Origin: Shinella zoogloeoides
GTDB taxonomy: Bacteria; Pseudomonadota; Alphaproteobacteria; Rhizobiales; Rhizobiaceae
Assembly (NCBI RefSeq): GCF_033705735.1
Contig: NZ_CP131131.1
Coordinates: forward strand, 1 to 64,000
Direction of reading: 5' to 3'
Length of the DNA: 64,000 nucleotides
In this document: piece by piece, positions 15,980 to 23,885 of the stretch
Layout of the letters: each line of letters begins with the position of its first letter
Position numbering within the stretch: position 1 is the stretch's first letter
Made by a program: the position numbers and the translations under genes
Notes under the pieces: model-generated
Database searches by the model: none
What the model was told of the DNA's origin: nothing
The model's input: only the letters and a program-made list of their open reading frames with translations

Positions 15980-17578
15980 GTGCGAAACCGCAGTCTTTGC
16001 CGATCCGCCGTGCTGGCGCTGCTGGCCGGCTGGTTCTGGTGCTGTCTGACGGCGGCGGCCATGGCGCATGCCGCCCTGACGGGCGCCTCGCCGGCTGACA
16101 ATGCCGTGCTCAATGCCGCGCCGAAGACGCTCTCGCTGTCGTTCAGCGAGCCGGTCTCCCCGCTCGTGCTGCGGCTGGTCCTGCCCAGCGGCGTTGCCTC
16201 GCCGCTCCGTGATTTCGCGCTGCGCGACCGTACCCTGGAGATCACCCCGCCCGCAGGGCTCGAGAACGGCACTTATGTCCTCACCTGGCGCGTCGTTTCC
16301 GAAGACGGCCATCCCGTCTCGGGATCGACGATCTTCTCGATCGGCACGCCGAGCGCGTCCCCGCCCTCGGCGGGGGATGGTGTCGACTGGCTTGTCCGCG
16401 CAGCGCTCTGGCTGGCACGGACGGGGCTCTATATCGGCCTCTTCCTCGGCATCGGCAGCGCCTTTGTCATCCGCTGGCTGATCCCGGCGGGGCAGGGCGG
16501 ACGGCGGATCGCCGGCGCGGCGATGGCGATCGGTCTTGTTGCGACGCTCGTCTCCGCCGGCCTGCAGGGCCTCGACGCCCTCGGCCGGCCGCTTTCGAAT
16601 ATCATCGACCCCTCCGTCTGGCGGGCCGGGCTGGGGACGAGCTTCGGTTGGACGGTCGCCGTCCTGAGCGCCGCCTTCCTCGTCGCGCTGGCGGGCTTGC
16701 GGTGGAATGCCGCCGGGCGCACGGCGTCGGCGGTCGCGCTCGTCGCCGGCAGCGCTGCCCTGGCGCTGAGCGGCCATGCAAGCGCGGCAAGCCCGCAATG
16801 GATGATGCGTCCCGCCGTGTTCCTGCACGCGCTGACGATCGCCCTCTGGGCCGGCTCTCTCGTTCCGCTCGTCTGCGCCTTGCGGGAAGGGGCCGATGTG
16901 GGGCGCAGGGCGCTGGACCGGTTTGCCCGGCTCGTTCCCTGTGCCGTGGCGGTGTTGGTTGTCGCGGGCGTCCTGCTCGCTGTCGTGCAGGTCGAGCATC
17001 CGGCGGCGCTTCTCTCCACCGCCTATGGCAAGGTGCTGCTCGTCAAGCTGGCGCTGGTGCTGGTGCTGTTCGCTATCGTGGCGGTCAATCGCTGGGTCCT
17101 GACCGGGCCCGCCCATGCAGGGGAAGCGCGCGCGATGCGCCGGCTGTCCCGCATGGTCCTGCTGGAAACGCTGGTGGTGCTCGCGATCCTCGCGGTCGCG
17201 GCGACGTGGAGGTTCACGCCGCCGCCGCGCGCGCTTGCCGTCGCCGCTGCGCCGCCGGTCTCCATCCACATCCATTCGGCCAAGGCGATGGCGGAAGTGA
17301 CGATCGATCCGGCGCGTGCCGGTCCGGTCGATGTCTCGGCCGTGATCCTCGCGCCGGACTTCTCGCCCATGGAGGCGAAGGAAGTGACCTTCGTCTTCTC
17401 CAAGCCGAATGCCGGCGTTGAGCCGCTGCGGCGCAAGGCCTCCCTGTCGCCCGACGGCCTGTGGCGGGCCGAGACCACCGTCCTGCCGCTGCCGGGGCAA
17501 TGGCGGCTGCGGGTGGATGTCCTGATCAGCGATTTCGAACTGGTGCGGCTGCAGGACGTCGTCGAGATCGCACCATAA
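15980..17578 (+). CDS. CopC-CopD fusion copper-resistance protein
   Basis: This is a single polypeptide of 532 residues with an N-terminal signal peptide, a periplasmic CopC beta-sandwich (from HAALTGASPADNAVL to about residue 115) and a CopD membrane domain with about eight hydrophobic helices. A further soluble domain resembling YtkA-type modules forms the C-terminus (about 420-532). Cleavage after AMA would expose the His that ligates copper in CopC. I prefer the GTG start at 15980 because GGAGG ends 6 bases upstream; an ATG at 15926 is an alternative. Family members import or handle copper. It follows the YcnI-like gene. Confidence 0.9.
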   Translation: MRNRSLCRSAVLALLAGWFWCCLTAAAMAHAALTGASPADNAVLNAAPKTLSLSFSEPVSPLVLRLVLPSGVASPLRDFALRDRTLEITPPAGLENGTYVLTWRVVSEDGHPVSGSTIFSIGTPSASPPSAGDGVDWLVRAALWLARTGLYIGLFLGIGSAFVIRWLIPAGQGGRRIAGAAMAIGLVATLVSAGLQGLDALGRPLSNIIDPSVWRAGLGTSFGWTVAVLSAAFLVALAGLRWNAAGRTASAVALVAGSAALALSGHASAASPQWMMRPAVFLHALTIALWAGSLVPLVCALREGADVGRRALDRFARLVPCAVAVLVVAGVLLAVVQVEHPAALLSTAYGKVLLVKLALVLVLFAIVAVNRWVLTGPAHAGEARAMRRLSRMVLLETLVVLAILAVAATWRFTPPPRALAVAAAPPVSIHIHSAKAMAEVTIDPARAGPVDVSAVILAPDFSPMEAKEVTFVFSKPNAGVEPLRRKASLSPDGLWRAETTVLPLPGQWRLRVDVLISDFELVRLQDVVEIAP

Positions 17579-17657
17579 GGGGCGCTGCCTTCAAAATGTC
17601 AGGCCGCCGTCTTAAAGGCGCGGGCGACCGGGTGGTCGCTCAGCCGCGGAGATGGCG

Positions 17658-17981
17658 ATGTCTGCAAACAACAAGCGCTCCGGCGTTTCCCTTTCCCATC
17701 ATATCCTGCCGACTTCGGGAACGATGATCGGCATATGCATGACCTTGATCGGCCTCGTGAAATTGAACGAGAATCGCGGCGGGATGAGCCATGTGGACGA
17801 ATATGCCGCCCTTTCGGCGCTGGTCTTTCTCGCAAGCGCCGTGACGTCCTATCTCTCGCTGCGATACGAGGACAACGAGGCGCTCAGCCGTCGCCTCGAG
17901 AATTTTGCCGATCAATGTTTCTTGATCGGGCTGGTCGCCATCGTCATCATCGGCGTCCTCTTCGCCTATGCGGTCATCTGA
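17658..17981 (+). CDS. Small membrane protein of unknown function
   Basis: The 107-residue product has about three hydrophobic segments (roughly 16-34, 48-65 and 85-105) separated by short polar loops, including LSLRYEDNEALSRRLENFAD. I do not recognise the family. ATG 17658 is chosen over ATG 17652 because GGAG at 17648-17651 then has a normal 6-base spacing. It lies 79 bases after the copper gene on the same strand and may be a weakly coupled member of that transcription unit, but no metal-binding motif is present. Confidence 0.65.
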   Translation: MSANNKRSGVSLSHHILPTSGTMIGICMTLIGLVKLNENRGGMSHVDEYAALSALVFLASAVTSYLSLRYEDNEALSRRLENFADQCFLIGLVAIVIIGVLFAYAVI

Positions 17982-18002
17982 TGCGGAACGCCCTGCGGCC
18001 GC

Positions 18003-18563
18003 TCAGGCCATGAAGCCGCCGCCCGCGCCCAGCCTTTCCTCGGCCTCGTCCCGCGACATGGAAAGCACCTGCCGCGTGACGTCGAAGCCGAAGCCGCCGC
18101 GCGTGAAGGCGGAGAATTCCTTGGCTTTCCGCTTCTCGTCGAGCTCCACCTTGCGGAAGGGGCCGAAGGCGCGTTTGCGGGCAAGGACCAGCGCGGCAAG
18201 AAGATCGTCGATTTCGGCCGCCGCGGCCGTCGCGGTGTCGCCGGCGATGCCCTTCTGGGAAAGTTTGCGGGCGACGGCCCGCCGCGACCTGCCGCTTCGC
18301 ATGCCAGAACGGCTGGCCGCCTCGGCATAGGCCTTGTCGTCCAGCGCCTTGTTGTCATAGGCGAATTTCACCGCGAAATCCGCAAGCGCCCGGACCTGCC
18401 CGTCGCTGATGCCCTCGAACTTCTCGCGCGCCTTGCGGGCGATCGCGTCGAAGAGCTGCCTTTCCGTGTGCATGCGTCGCTCGATGCGGTAGATCGTCGA
18501 GTTGCGCGCCCAGGAGAGCATGCGCGGGCTCGGCGCGTCGTCGGTGGTCGTCTCTTCCTGCAA
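18003..18563 (-). CDS. recX: Regulatory protein RecX
   Basis: The 186-residue product fits the RecX family, small helical proteins that bind RecA filaments and limit recombinase activity. Conserved features include the N-terminal ARNSTIYRIERRMHTERQL segment and the repeat-like three-helix units with SGRSRRAVARKLSQKGI (about 91-107). The C-terminal RGGFGFDVTRQVL is typical of alphaproteobacterial members. No recA gene is nearby, as is usual in rhizobia. Finding recX on a repABC replicon supports a chromid. It is convergent with the small membrane protein gene. Confidence 0.85.
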   Translation of the reverse strand: MQEETTTDDAPSPRMLSWARNSTIYRIERRMHTERQLFDAIARKAREKFEGISDGQVRALADFAVKFAYDNKALDDKAYAEAASRSGMRSGRSRRAVARKLSQKGIAGDTATAAAAEIDDLLAALVLARKRAFGPFRKVELDEKRKAKEFSAFTRGGFGFDVTRQVLSMSRDEAEERLGAGGGFMA

Positions 18564-18782
18564 AGTCAGCCTTGCCTGCCGGGATGAAGTTCACCCGGTT
18601 CGAAGACCACATGACGGGCGTTTCGGCAAGCCGTCCGCGCAAATTCCCGTGGAGCCTGAGGGCTGGCATCTCCGTTGTCCGCTGGCAAAGCGTTATCCTT
18701 CGCCGACATGCCTTCATCCGATTATTTCATGGATCGCACGCTCAGCCCGCTTGACTCGGGGAAGGAGGTCTTGTCACACTCA

Positions 18783-18795
18783 GTTGTCAGACATC
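18783..18795 (+). promoter_or_regulatory. Predicted GntR operator 1 (uptake operon)
   Basis: GTTGTCAGACATC carries the core TTGTCAGACA found again at 25050-25060 and, with one change, at 24928-24940. It lies 46 bases before the start of the substrate-binding protein gene, between a possible -35 TTGTCA (18771-18776) and downstream A+T-rich bases. Confidence 0.6.
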
Positions 18796-18840
18796 TTACA
18801 TAAATGGGGATCCCGGCTGACGGATCACAAGGAGGACCAC

Positions 18841-19668
18841 ATGAAAAAGCTCTTCATGCGACTGGCCGTAGGCGCCGCATTCGTCGCAGCCGCCGTCTCG
18901 GCCCATGCCGGCCAGACCCTGGACCGCGTGATGGAAAAGAAGGCGATGGTCGTCGCCACCAACAGCGGCTGGCCGCCCCAGAGCTACCTCGACGACAACA
19001 ACGAGATGGTCGGCTTCGACATCGACGTCTCCCGCGAGATCGCCAAGCGCCTCGGCGTCGAGGTGAGCTTCGAGACGCCCGACTGGCAGACGCTGACCGG
19101 CGGCCGCTGGCAGGGCCGCTACGATCTCGGCGTCGGCTCGGTGACGCCCACCAAGGCCCGCGCCCAGGTGATCGACTTCGTCGGCATCTACTACTACAGC
19201 CCCTATGTCTACGTCGTCCACAAGGACAGCGACGCCAAGACCGTCACCGACCTCAACGGCAAGGTCATCGGCGTCGAGACGGCGACGACCTCCGAGGACT
19301 TCATCAACCGCCGCCTCGAGATCGACGCGCCGGGCCTGCCGCCCATCGAGTACAAGCTCGAGCCGGGCGAGATTCGCACCTTCGCCGATTCCATGCTGCC
19401 CTTCGATGACCTGCGCCTCGGCAACGGCGTGCGCCTCGATGCGGTGATCGCGCCGGAACAGACCGCCATGAACGCCATCAAGAACGGCTATCCGGTCAAG
19501 GTCCTCGAAGGCGAATATGCCTTCCGTGAGCCGCTCGTCGTGATCGCCGAGAAGGTCGATCCGGAATGGACCGCCAAGGTCGGCGGCATCATCGAGGAGA
19601 TGAAGAAGGACGGCACGCTCGGAACGCTCACCACCAAGTGGTACGGCAAGGACTACAGCGCCGACTGA
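18841..19668 (+). CDS. Amino-acid-type ABC transporter substrate-binding protein
   Basis: This is a periplasmic solute-binding protein of 275 residues in the polar amino acid/opine family. A signal peptide (about 1-23, ending AHA) precedes the mature domain, with MVVATNSGWPPQSYLDDNNE and GFDIDVSREIAKRLGVE typical of the fold. An AAGGAGGA ribosome site supports ATG 18841. It is the first gene of an operon with an FAD oxidoreductase, an ABC permease and an EamA transporter, and has a predicted GntR operator upstream. An intercistronic hairpin (19684-19707) follows, as often seen after solute-binding-protein genes. No ABC ATPase gene is present in the locus. Confidence 0.9.
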   Translation: MKKLFMRLAVGAAFVAAAVSAHAGQTLDRVMEKKAMVVATNSGWPPQSYLDDNNEMVGFDIDVSREIAKRLGVEVSFETPDWQTLTGGRWQGRYDLGVGSVTPTKARAQVIDFVGIYYYSPYVYVVHKDSDAKTVTDLNGKVIGVETATTSEDFINRRLEIDAPGLPPIEYKLEPGEIRTFADSMLPFDDLRLGNGVRLDAVIAPEQTAMNAIKNGYPVKVLEGEYAFREPLVVIAEKVDPEWTAKVGGIIEEMKKDGTLGTLTTKWYGKDYSAD

Positions 19669-19683
19669 GCGAACTGAACCGAC

Positions 19684-19707
19684 GGCGCGGGCGGCTTCGC
19701 CCGCGCC
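19684..19707 (+). promoter_or_regulatory. Intercistronic hairpin after the substrate-binding protein gene
   Basis: GGCGCGGGC pairs with GCCCGCGCC (9-bp stem, 6-base loop) and has no strong U-run. It is expected to protect the upstream message or attenuate readthrough, giving excess binding protein. Confidence 0.55.
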
Positions 19708-19733
19708 CTTCATGCCTGAGGGGGAGCGTGATC

Positions 19734-21014
19734 ATGGCCTATCCGGACACCTATTACAAAAGAACCATGGCGGACCAGACGGCGCGGACGGCCCTTTCGG
19801 GCACGGTCGAGTGCGACGTCGCGGTCGTCGGCGGCGGCCTTGCCGGCCTTTCCGCGGCGCTGCAGCTTGCCCGCGCCGGAAAGCGCGTCGTCGTGCTGGA
19901 GGCCGAAAGCATCGGCTTCGGCGCCTCCGGCCGCAATGGCGGCTTCGTCAGCCCTGGCTATGCCACGGGCGGCGAGGAAATCGCCCGCGTCGCCGGGAAG
20001 GACAAGGCCCGCCAGCTCCACCTGCTTTCCATGGAAGGCGTCGAGTTCATCCGCGACAATATAAGCACGCTCGGCATCGTCGATGCCAAGCCGCAGCCGG
20101 GCATCATGAGCGTGCTGCGCTATGACGACGGCGCCAGCCTCAAGGCTTATGCGGAACAGTCCCTGAAGGAATACGACTACCGTCTGGAATACATGGACCG
20201 CGACGAAGTTCGCGCGGTGCTGAAGTCGGAACGTTATTTCCAGGCGCTGCGCAATCCCAATGCCTTCCACATGCACCCGCTCAACTATCTGCGCGGCATC
20301 GCCCGCGAGATCGAGCGCCTCGGCGGCCGCATCTGCGAGCAGTCGCCGGTGACGTCCTCCGATCTCGGCGGCGCGGAAAAGCGGCTGAAGACGGCCGGCG
20401 GCGAGGTGAAGGCGCGCGACGTGCTCTTCACGACGGGCGGCTATACCGGCGCGCTCAACGGGCGGCTGAAGCGCTCCTTCCTGCCGATCGCCACCTATGT
20501 CATGGTCAGCGAGGAGGCCCCGGAGCTGATCGCCTCGGCCATCGCGACCTCCAATGCCATCGGCGACAACCGCCGCGCGGGCGACTACTACCGCGTCGTC
20601 GACGACGGCCGCCGGCTGCTGTGGGGCGGCCGCATCACCACCCATGCGGCTTCGACGGCCGGCCTCGTGCGCGAGCTGCGCGCCGAGATGGTCGGCACCT
20701 ATCCGCAGCTCGCCGGCCTGAAGACGGAGCTCGCCTGGTCGGGTCTCATGTCCTATGCGCGCCACCTCATGCCCCAGATCGGGCGCATGGCCCCCGGCGT
20801 CTGGTATTGCACCGCCTTCGGCGGGCACGGCCTCAACACGACGGCGATCGGCGGCAAGGTCATCGCCGAGGGCATCCTCGGCGAAAGCGAACGCTACCGG
20901 CTCTACGAGCCCTTCGGCCTCGTCTGGGCCGGCGGGATCGCGGGCCTGGCGGTGGCGCAGCTCACCTACTGGAAGCTCCAGGCGCAGGACTGGTGGCGCG
21001 AGCGCGCCGCCTGA
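19734..21014 (+). CDS. FAD-dependent oxidoreductase of the DAO / PuuB type
   Basis: The 426-residue product is a DAO-family flavoprotein. The N-terminal dinucleotide motif VVGGGLAGLSAALQLARAG is at about 34-52. IGFGASGRNGGFVSPGYATG (about 62-81) is typical of gamma-glutamylputrescine oxidase and related amine oxidases. The C-terminal GGHGLNTTAIGGKVIAEGI is the FAD-contacting segment. Such enzymes oxidise secondary or primary amines to imines. Its place between a solute-binding protein gene and its permease gene suggests that it oxidises the imported compound or an amine freed by the deglycase. The hydrophobic C-terminus (about 400-415) might touch the membrane. The substrate is unknown. Confidence 0.88.
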   Translation: MAYPDTYYKRTMADQTARTALSGTVECDVAVVGGGLAGLSAALQLARAGKRVVVLEAESIGFGASGRNGGFVSPGYATGGEEIARVAGKDKARQLHLLSMEGVEFIRDNISTLGIVDAKPQPGIMSVLRYDDGASLKAYAEQSLKEYDYRLEYMDRDEVRAVLKSERYFQALRNPNAFHMHPLNYLRGIAREIERLGGRICEQSPVTSSDLGGAEKRLKTAGGEVKARDVLFTTGGYTGALNGRLKRSFLPIATYVMVSEEAPELIASAIATSNAIGDNRRAGDYYRVVDDGRRLLWGGRITTHAASTAGLVRELRAEMVGTYPQLAGLKTELAWSGLMSYARHLMPQIGRMAPGVWYCTAFGGHGLNTTAIGGKVIAEGILGESERYRLYEPFGLVWAGGIAGLAVAQLTYWKLQAQDWWRERAA

Positions 21015-21066
21015 GGCAGATTGCGCAGACATGCGGAACTGAAAACGAAGCAGGAGAGGGCGGACC

Positions 21067-22038
21067 ATGATCGGCCGACTGATACTTACCTATCCCGAAG
21101 CCTCGCGCAGGGCGGGCGGGCTGCTGATCCTCGCCATCGTCGTGGCGGTGCTCTATTCCCTCGGCATCAGCTCCGCATGGATCGGCCATGTCCTGCCGTC
21201 CTCGGCAAACTGGCTCGGGGAAAACCCGACGGCTGGCCGGCTCGTCTCGGCCCTGCTGATCGCGCTCATCGTCGCGGCCAACTGGAAGGCGCTGCGTCAG
21301 CTCTCCCGGCGCCAGCAGGTGATCGGCGTCTGGATCGAGCTCTTCGCGCTCCTGATGCTGTTCTTCTATTCCTTCGACCTCTCCTTCGCCTTCATTGCCA
21401 AGAAGATCGGCTTCCTCATCACCCAGGGCGTGACGACGACGCTCTACATTTCCGCGATCTCCATCGTCATCGCCACGGTGATCGCGCTGGCGGGCGCCAT
21501 CGCCAAATTGTCGAGCAACGGCGTCATCTACGGCCTTGCGACCTTCTACACCTCGCTCTTCCGCGGCCTGCCGCTCCTGATGCAGATCTACATCATCTAT
21601 CTCGGCCTGCCGCAGGTGGGCTATGTGATCAGCGCGGTGCCGGCCGGCATTCTCGCGCTGTCGCTCTGCTACGGCGCCTATATGACGGAAATCTTCCGCG
21701 CCGGCATCCAGAGCATCAATCGCGGCCAGACCGAGGGCGCGACGGCGCTCGGCCTCAGCCCGAGCCAGACCATGGCGCTCGTCATCCTGCCGCAGGCCAT
21801 GCGGGTGATCATTCCGCCGACCGGCAACCAGTTCATCGCGATGCTGAAGGATTCTTCGCTCGTCTCCGTCGTCGGCGTCTGGGAAATCATGTATCTCGCC
21901 CGCACCCAGGGCCAGACCGAGTTCCGCCACATCGAGATGCTGATCACCGCCTCGATGATCTACTGGGTCCTGTCGATCTGCCTGGAATACGCCCAGTCCC
22001 GCATCGAGGAACGCTTCGGCCGCTTCAATGTCCGTTGA
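21067..22038 (+). CDS. Amino-acid-type ABC transporter permease
   Basis: The 323-residue inner-membrane protein has about six to eight hydrophobic segments and the HisM/GlnP-type cytoplasmic loop EGATALGLSPSQTMALVILP (about 222-241), which contacts the ATPase. It is longer at the N-terminus than most family members because of extra helices before about residue 105. The start codon follows a GGAGAGGGCGGACC ribosome region. It is the only permease gene in the operon, so the transporter may use a permease homodimer. No ATP-binding subunit is encoded nearby. It overlaps the EamA gene by 11 bases. Confidence 0.9.
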   Translation: MIGRLILTYPEASRRAGGLLILAIVVAVLYSLGISSAWIGHVLPSSANWLGENPTAGRLVSALLIALIVAANWKALRQLSRRQQVIGVWIELFALLMLFFYSFDLSFAFIAKKIGFLITQGVTTTLYISAISIVIATVIALAGAIAKLSSNGVIYGLATFYTSLFRGLPLLMQIYIIYLGLPQVGYVISAVPAGILALSLCYGAYMTEIFRAGIQSINRGQTEGATALGLSPSQTMALVILPQAMRVIIPPTGNQFIAMLKDSSLVSVVGVWEIMYLARTQGQTEFRHIEMLITASMIYWVLSICLEYAQSRIEERFGRFNVR

Positions 22039-22915
22039 CATTCCCGCGGGTGAAGGCGACGGCGCGCCTCTGGTGCCGTCGAACGGCCGCGGCGCGCTGC
22101 TCGTGCTCGCGGCCTTCGCCATATTCTCGGCGACCGATGCCATCGTGAAGATCATGGCCGTGGCGATCCCCGCGCCGCAGGTGACGTTCCTCGTCACCGC
22201 CGCGGCCCTCCTGCTGCTCCTTCTCCATGCGCTTGCCACAGGCCGCACGCGCCGCCTCGTGCCGCGCCAGCCGGCGCTCGCCTTCTGGCGGGCGCTCCTG
22301 CTCGCGCTCGATACGCTGCTGATCCACTATTCCTTCGCGCGCCTGCCGCTGGCGGAAGCCTATCTCATCGCCTTCCTGACGCCGATCCTCGTCGCGGTGC
22401 TGGGTTTCTTCCTGCTGCGCGAACGGCTCTCCGCCATCGGCTGGGTCGGCGTGCTGGTCGGCTTCGCCGGCGTCGTGGTGGCGCTGAAGCCGGGCGTCGC
22501 ACCGCTCAATCTCGGCCATGCGGCGGCCTTCGGCTCGGCGGTCTTCTTCGCCTTCTCGCTGATCCTGCTGCGCCGCGCCAAGCTGGCCGAGACGGACGAG
22601 GCGCTCGTCGCCAGCGTGCTCGTGGTGATGACGCCCGTCGCCCTCGCCGTGGCGTTTGTCTCCGGCGGCCTGGTGGCGGTCGGCAGTCCGGCTCTCGCTT
22701 ATGCCGCGGCCGGCGGCGCGATGATGCTGGGCGGCCATGCGCTGCTGGTGCGTGCCTTTCGCGTCGGCGAGGCCTCGGTGGTCGCGCCGTTCCAGTACAG
22801 CCAGATCATCTGGGGTTGCCTTTACGGGGTATTCCTCTTCGCGACCCCGGTGGAGATGCACACGCTCTTCGGCGCGGCGATCATCATCGTCTCGGGCTGG
22901 CTCGTCCTGAAATGA
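22028..22915 (+). CDS. EamA/DMT-family transporter
   Basis: The 295-residue integral membrane protein has about ten hydrophobic helices in two EamA repeats (about 12-140 and 155-290). The marker segments are SRLPLAEAY-like FARLPLAEAYLIAFLTP in the first repeat and FRVGEASVVAPFQYSQIIWG in the second. The family moves metabolites and amino acids, often outward. Its start overlaps the end of the permease gene, so the two are translationally coupled. It ends 3 bases before the convergent PfkB kinase stop codon. Export of a pathway product is possible but unproven. Confidence 0.88.
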   Translation: MSVDIPAGEGDGAPLVPSNGRGALLVLAAFAIFSATDAIVKIMAVAIPAPQVTFLVTAAALLLLLLHALATGRTRRLVPRQPALAFWRALLLALDTLLIHYSFARLPLAEAYLIAFLTPILVAVLGFFLLRERLSAIGWVGVLVGFAGVVVALKPGVAPLNLGHAAAFGSAVFFAFSLILLRRAKLAETDEALVASVLVVMTPVALAVAFVSGGLVAVGSPALAYAAAGGAMMLGGHALLVRAFRVGEASVVAPFQYSQIIWGCLYGVFLFATPVEMHTLFGAAIIIVSGWLVLK

Positions 22916-22918
22916 CGG

Positions 22919-23746
22919 TCAGAACGGCTGCGGTTGCTGCGGGAACCCGCCGACATGGGTGCAGGTCAGCGCCGCCCGGTCGCGGCCGGCTGCAAGGCAC
23001 GCGGCAAGCGGCAGGCCGCCGATGCGCGCGGCAAGAAAACCGGCGATGAAGCTGTCGCCCGCGCCGGTCGTGTCGACCACGTTGACCGTCCGGATGCCCG
23101 CCTCGACGCGGGTCCTGCCGTCGCTTGCGACCGAGCCCTTGCCGCCGCGGGTGACGACGGCGAGCGGCAGGCCCTCGTCGAGAAGGCGTTTCAGCAAAGC
23201 TTCGCAAATGTCATCGTCGTCACCTGCCGAGGCGAAGGCGATGGAAAGGCCGCCGGTGCCGAGATTGGCCGGATCGGCATTGACGGAAATATCCTGCGAG
23301 ACGCTGACGCCGGCTTCCGCAAGCGTCCGGCGGAGCGCCCCGCCATCGTCCATCCAGCCGATATGCACATGGTCCATCGTCCTGAGGACGGCAATGTCGT
23401 CGGCATCCGGCCGGTAGCCGGCGCAGACCCCGAAATCCTCATGGACGAAGACGCGGTCGCCGGAGGCAAGGGTCTCGATATCCGTATAGGCCGTCACGCC
23501 GGGGCGCACCTGAAGATGGGTGACGTCCACGCCGTGTTCCGAAAGAAGGCGCCGCGTATGCCGCCCGGCCTCGTCCGGCCCGACTGCACCGAAATAGAAG
23601 GAGACCCGGTCGAGGCGGGCAAGCTGCACGGCGACATTCACCGCATTGCCGCCCACGAACGACTGGCTGCCGGAGGCCTGTGGACCGGACGGGCGGAAGC
23701 GGTCGATGCAATTGTCGCCGACGGCGGCGAAGCGGAAGGTCGTCAT
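22919..23746 (-). CDS. PfkB-family kinase, fructoselysine-6-kinase-like
   Basis: This 275-residue ribokinase/PfkB-fold kinase resembles FrlD, which phosphorylates fructoselysine at C6. The N-terminal substrate-binding GGNAVNVA is at 32-39. The C-terminal catalytic signature DTTGAGDSF (225-233) includes the general-base Asp231. Its short length, near 260-275 residues, is typical of the FrlD group rather than of ribokinases. It is on the same strand as, and downstream of, the FrlB/FraB-like deglycase gene, the same pairing as in fructoselysine pathways. A strong hairpin lies in the 139-base gap between them. Assignment to Amadori-compound metabolism is inferred from this pairing. Confidence 0.82.
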   Translation of the reverse strand: MTTFRFAAVGDNCIDRFRPSGPQASGSQSFVGGNAVNVAVQLARLDRVSFYFGAVGPDEAGRHTRRLLSEHGVDVTHLQVRPGVTAYTDIETLASGDRVFVHEDFGVCAGYRPDADDIAVLRTMDHVHIGWMDDGGALRRTLAEAGVSVSQDISVNADPANLGTGGLSIAFASAGDDDDICEALLKRLLDEGLPLAVVTRGGKGSVASDGRTRVEAGIRTVNVVDTTGAGDSFIAGFLAARIGGLPLAACLAAGRDRAALTCTHVGGFPQQPQPF

Positions 23747-23824
23747 GCTGGTCTCTTCCAGGGCAATGTCAGCGAGGGTACGGCCGAAGCTTTCCCGCGA
23801 TAACGGGAAACGCCAGGGACGGTA

Positions 23825-23858
23825 AAGCCGCGAATGCGCTGTCCTGCATTCGCGGCTT
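23825..23858. promoter_or_regulatory. Strong hairpin between the deglycase and kinase genes
   Basis: AAGCCGCGAATGC pairs with GCATTCGCGGCTT (13-bp stem, 8-base loop). Read on the minus strand it follows the deglycase stop, with only a weak T-run, so it may act as a partial terminator or an RNA stabiliser that sets the deglycase to kinase ratio. Confidence 0.5.
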
Positions 23859-23885
23859 CGGATGGCCGGGCGCCGGGCCGCTATA

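Noticed and set aside
15344..17500. Minus-strand open frame opposite the YcnI and CopC-CopD genes
   Set aside because: Arg/Gly/Asp-rich low-complexity translation with no domain; antisense of recognised genes.
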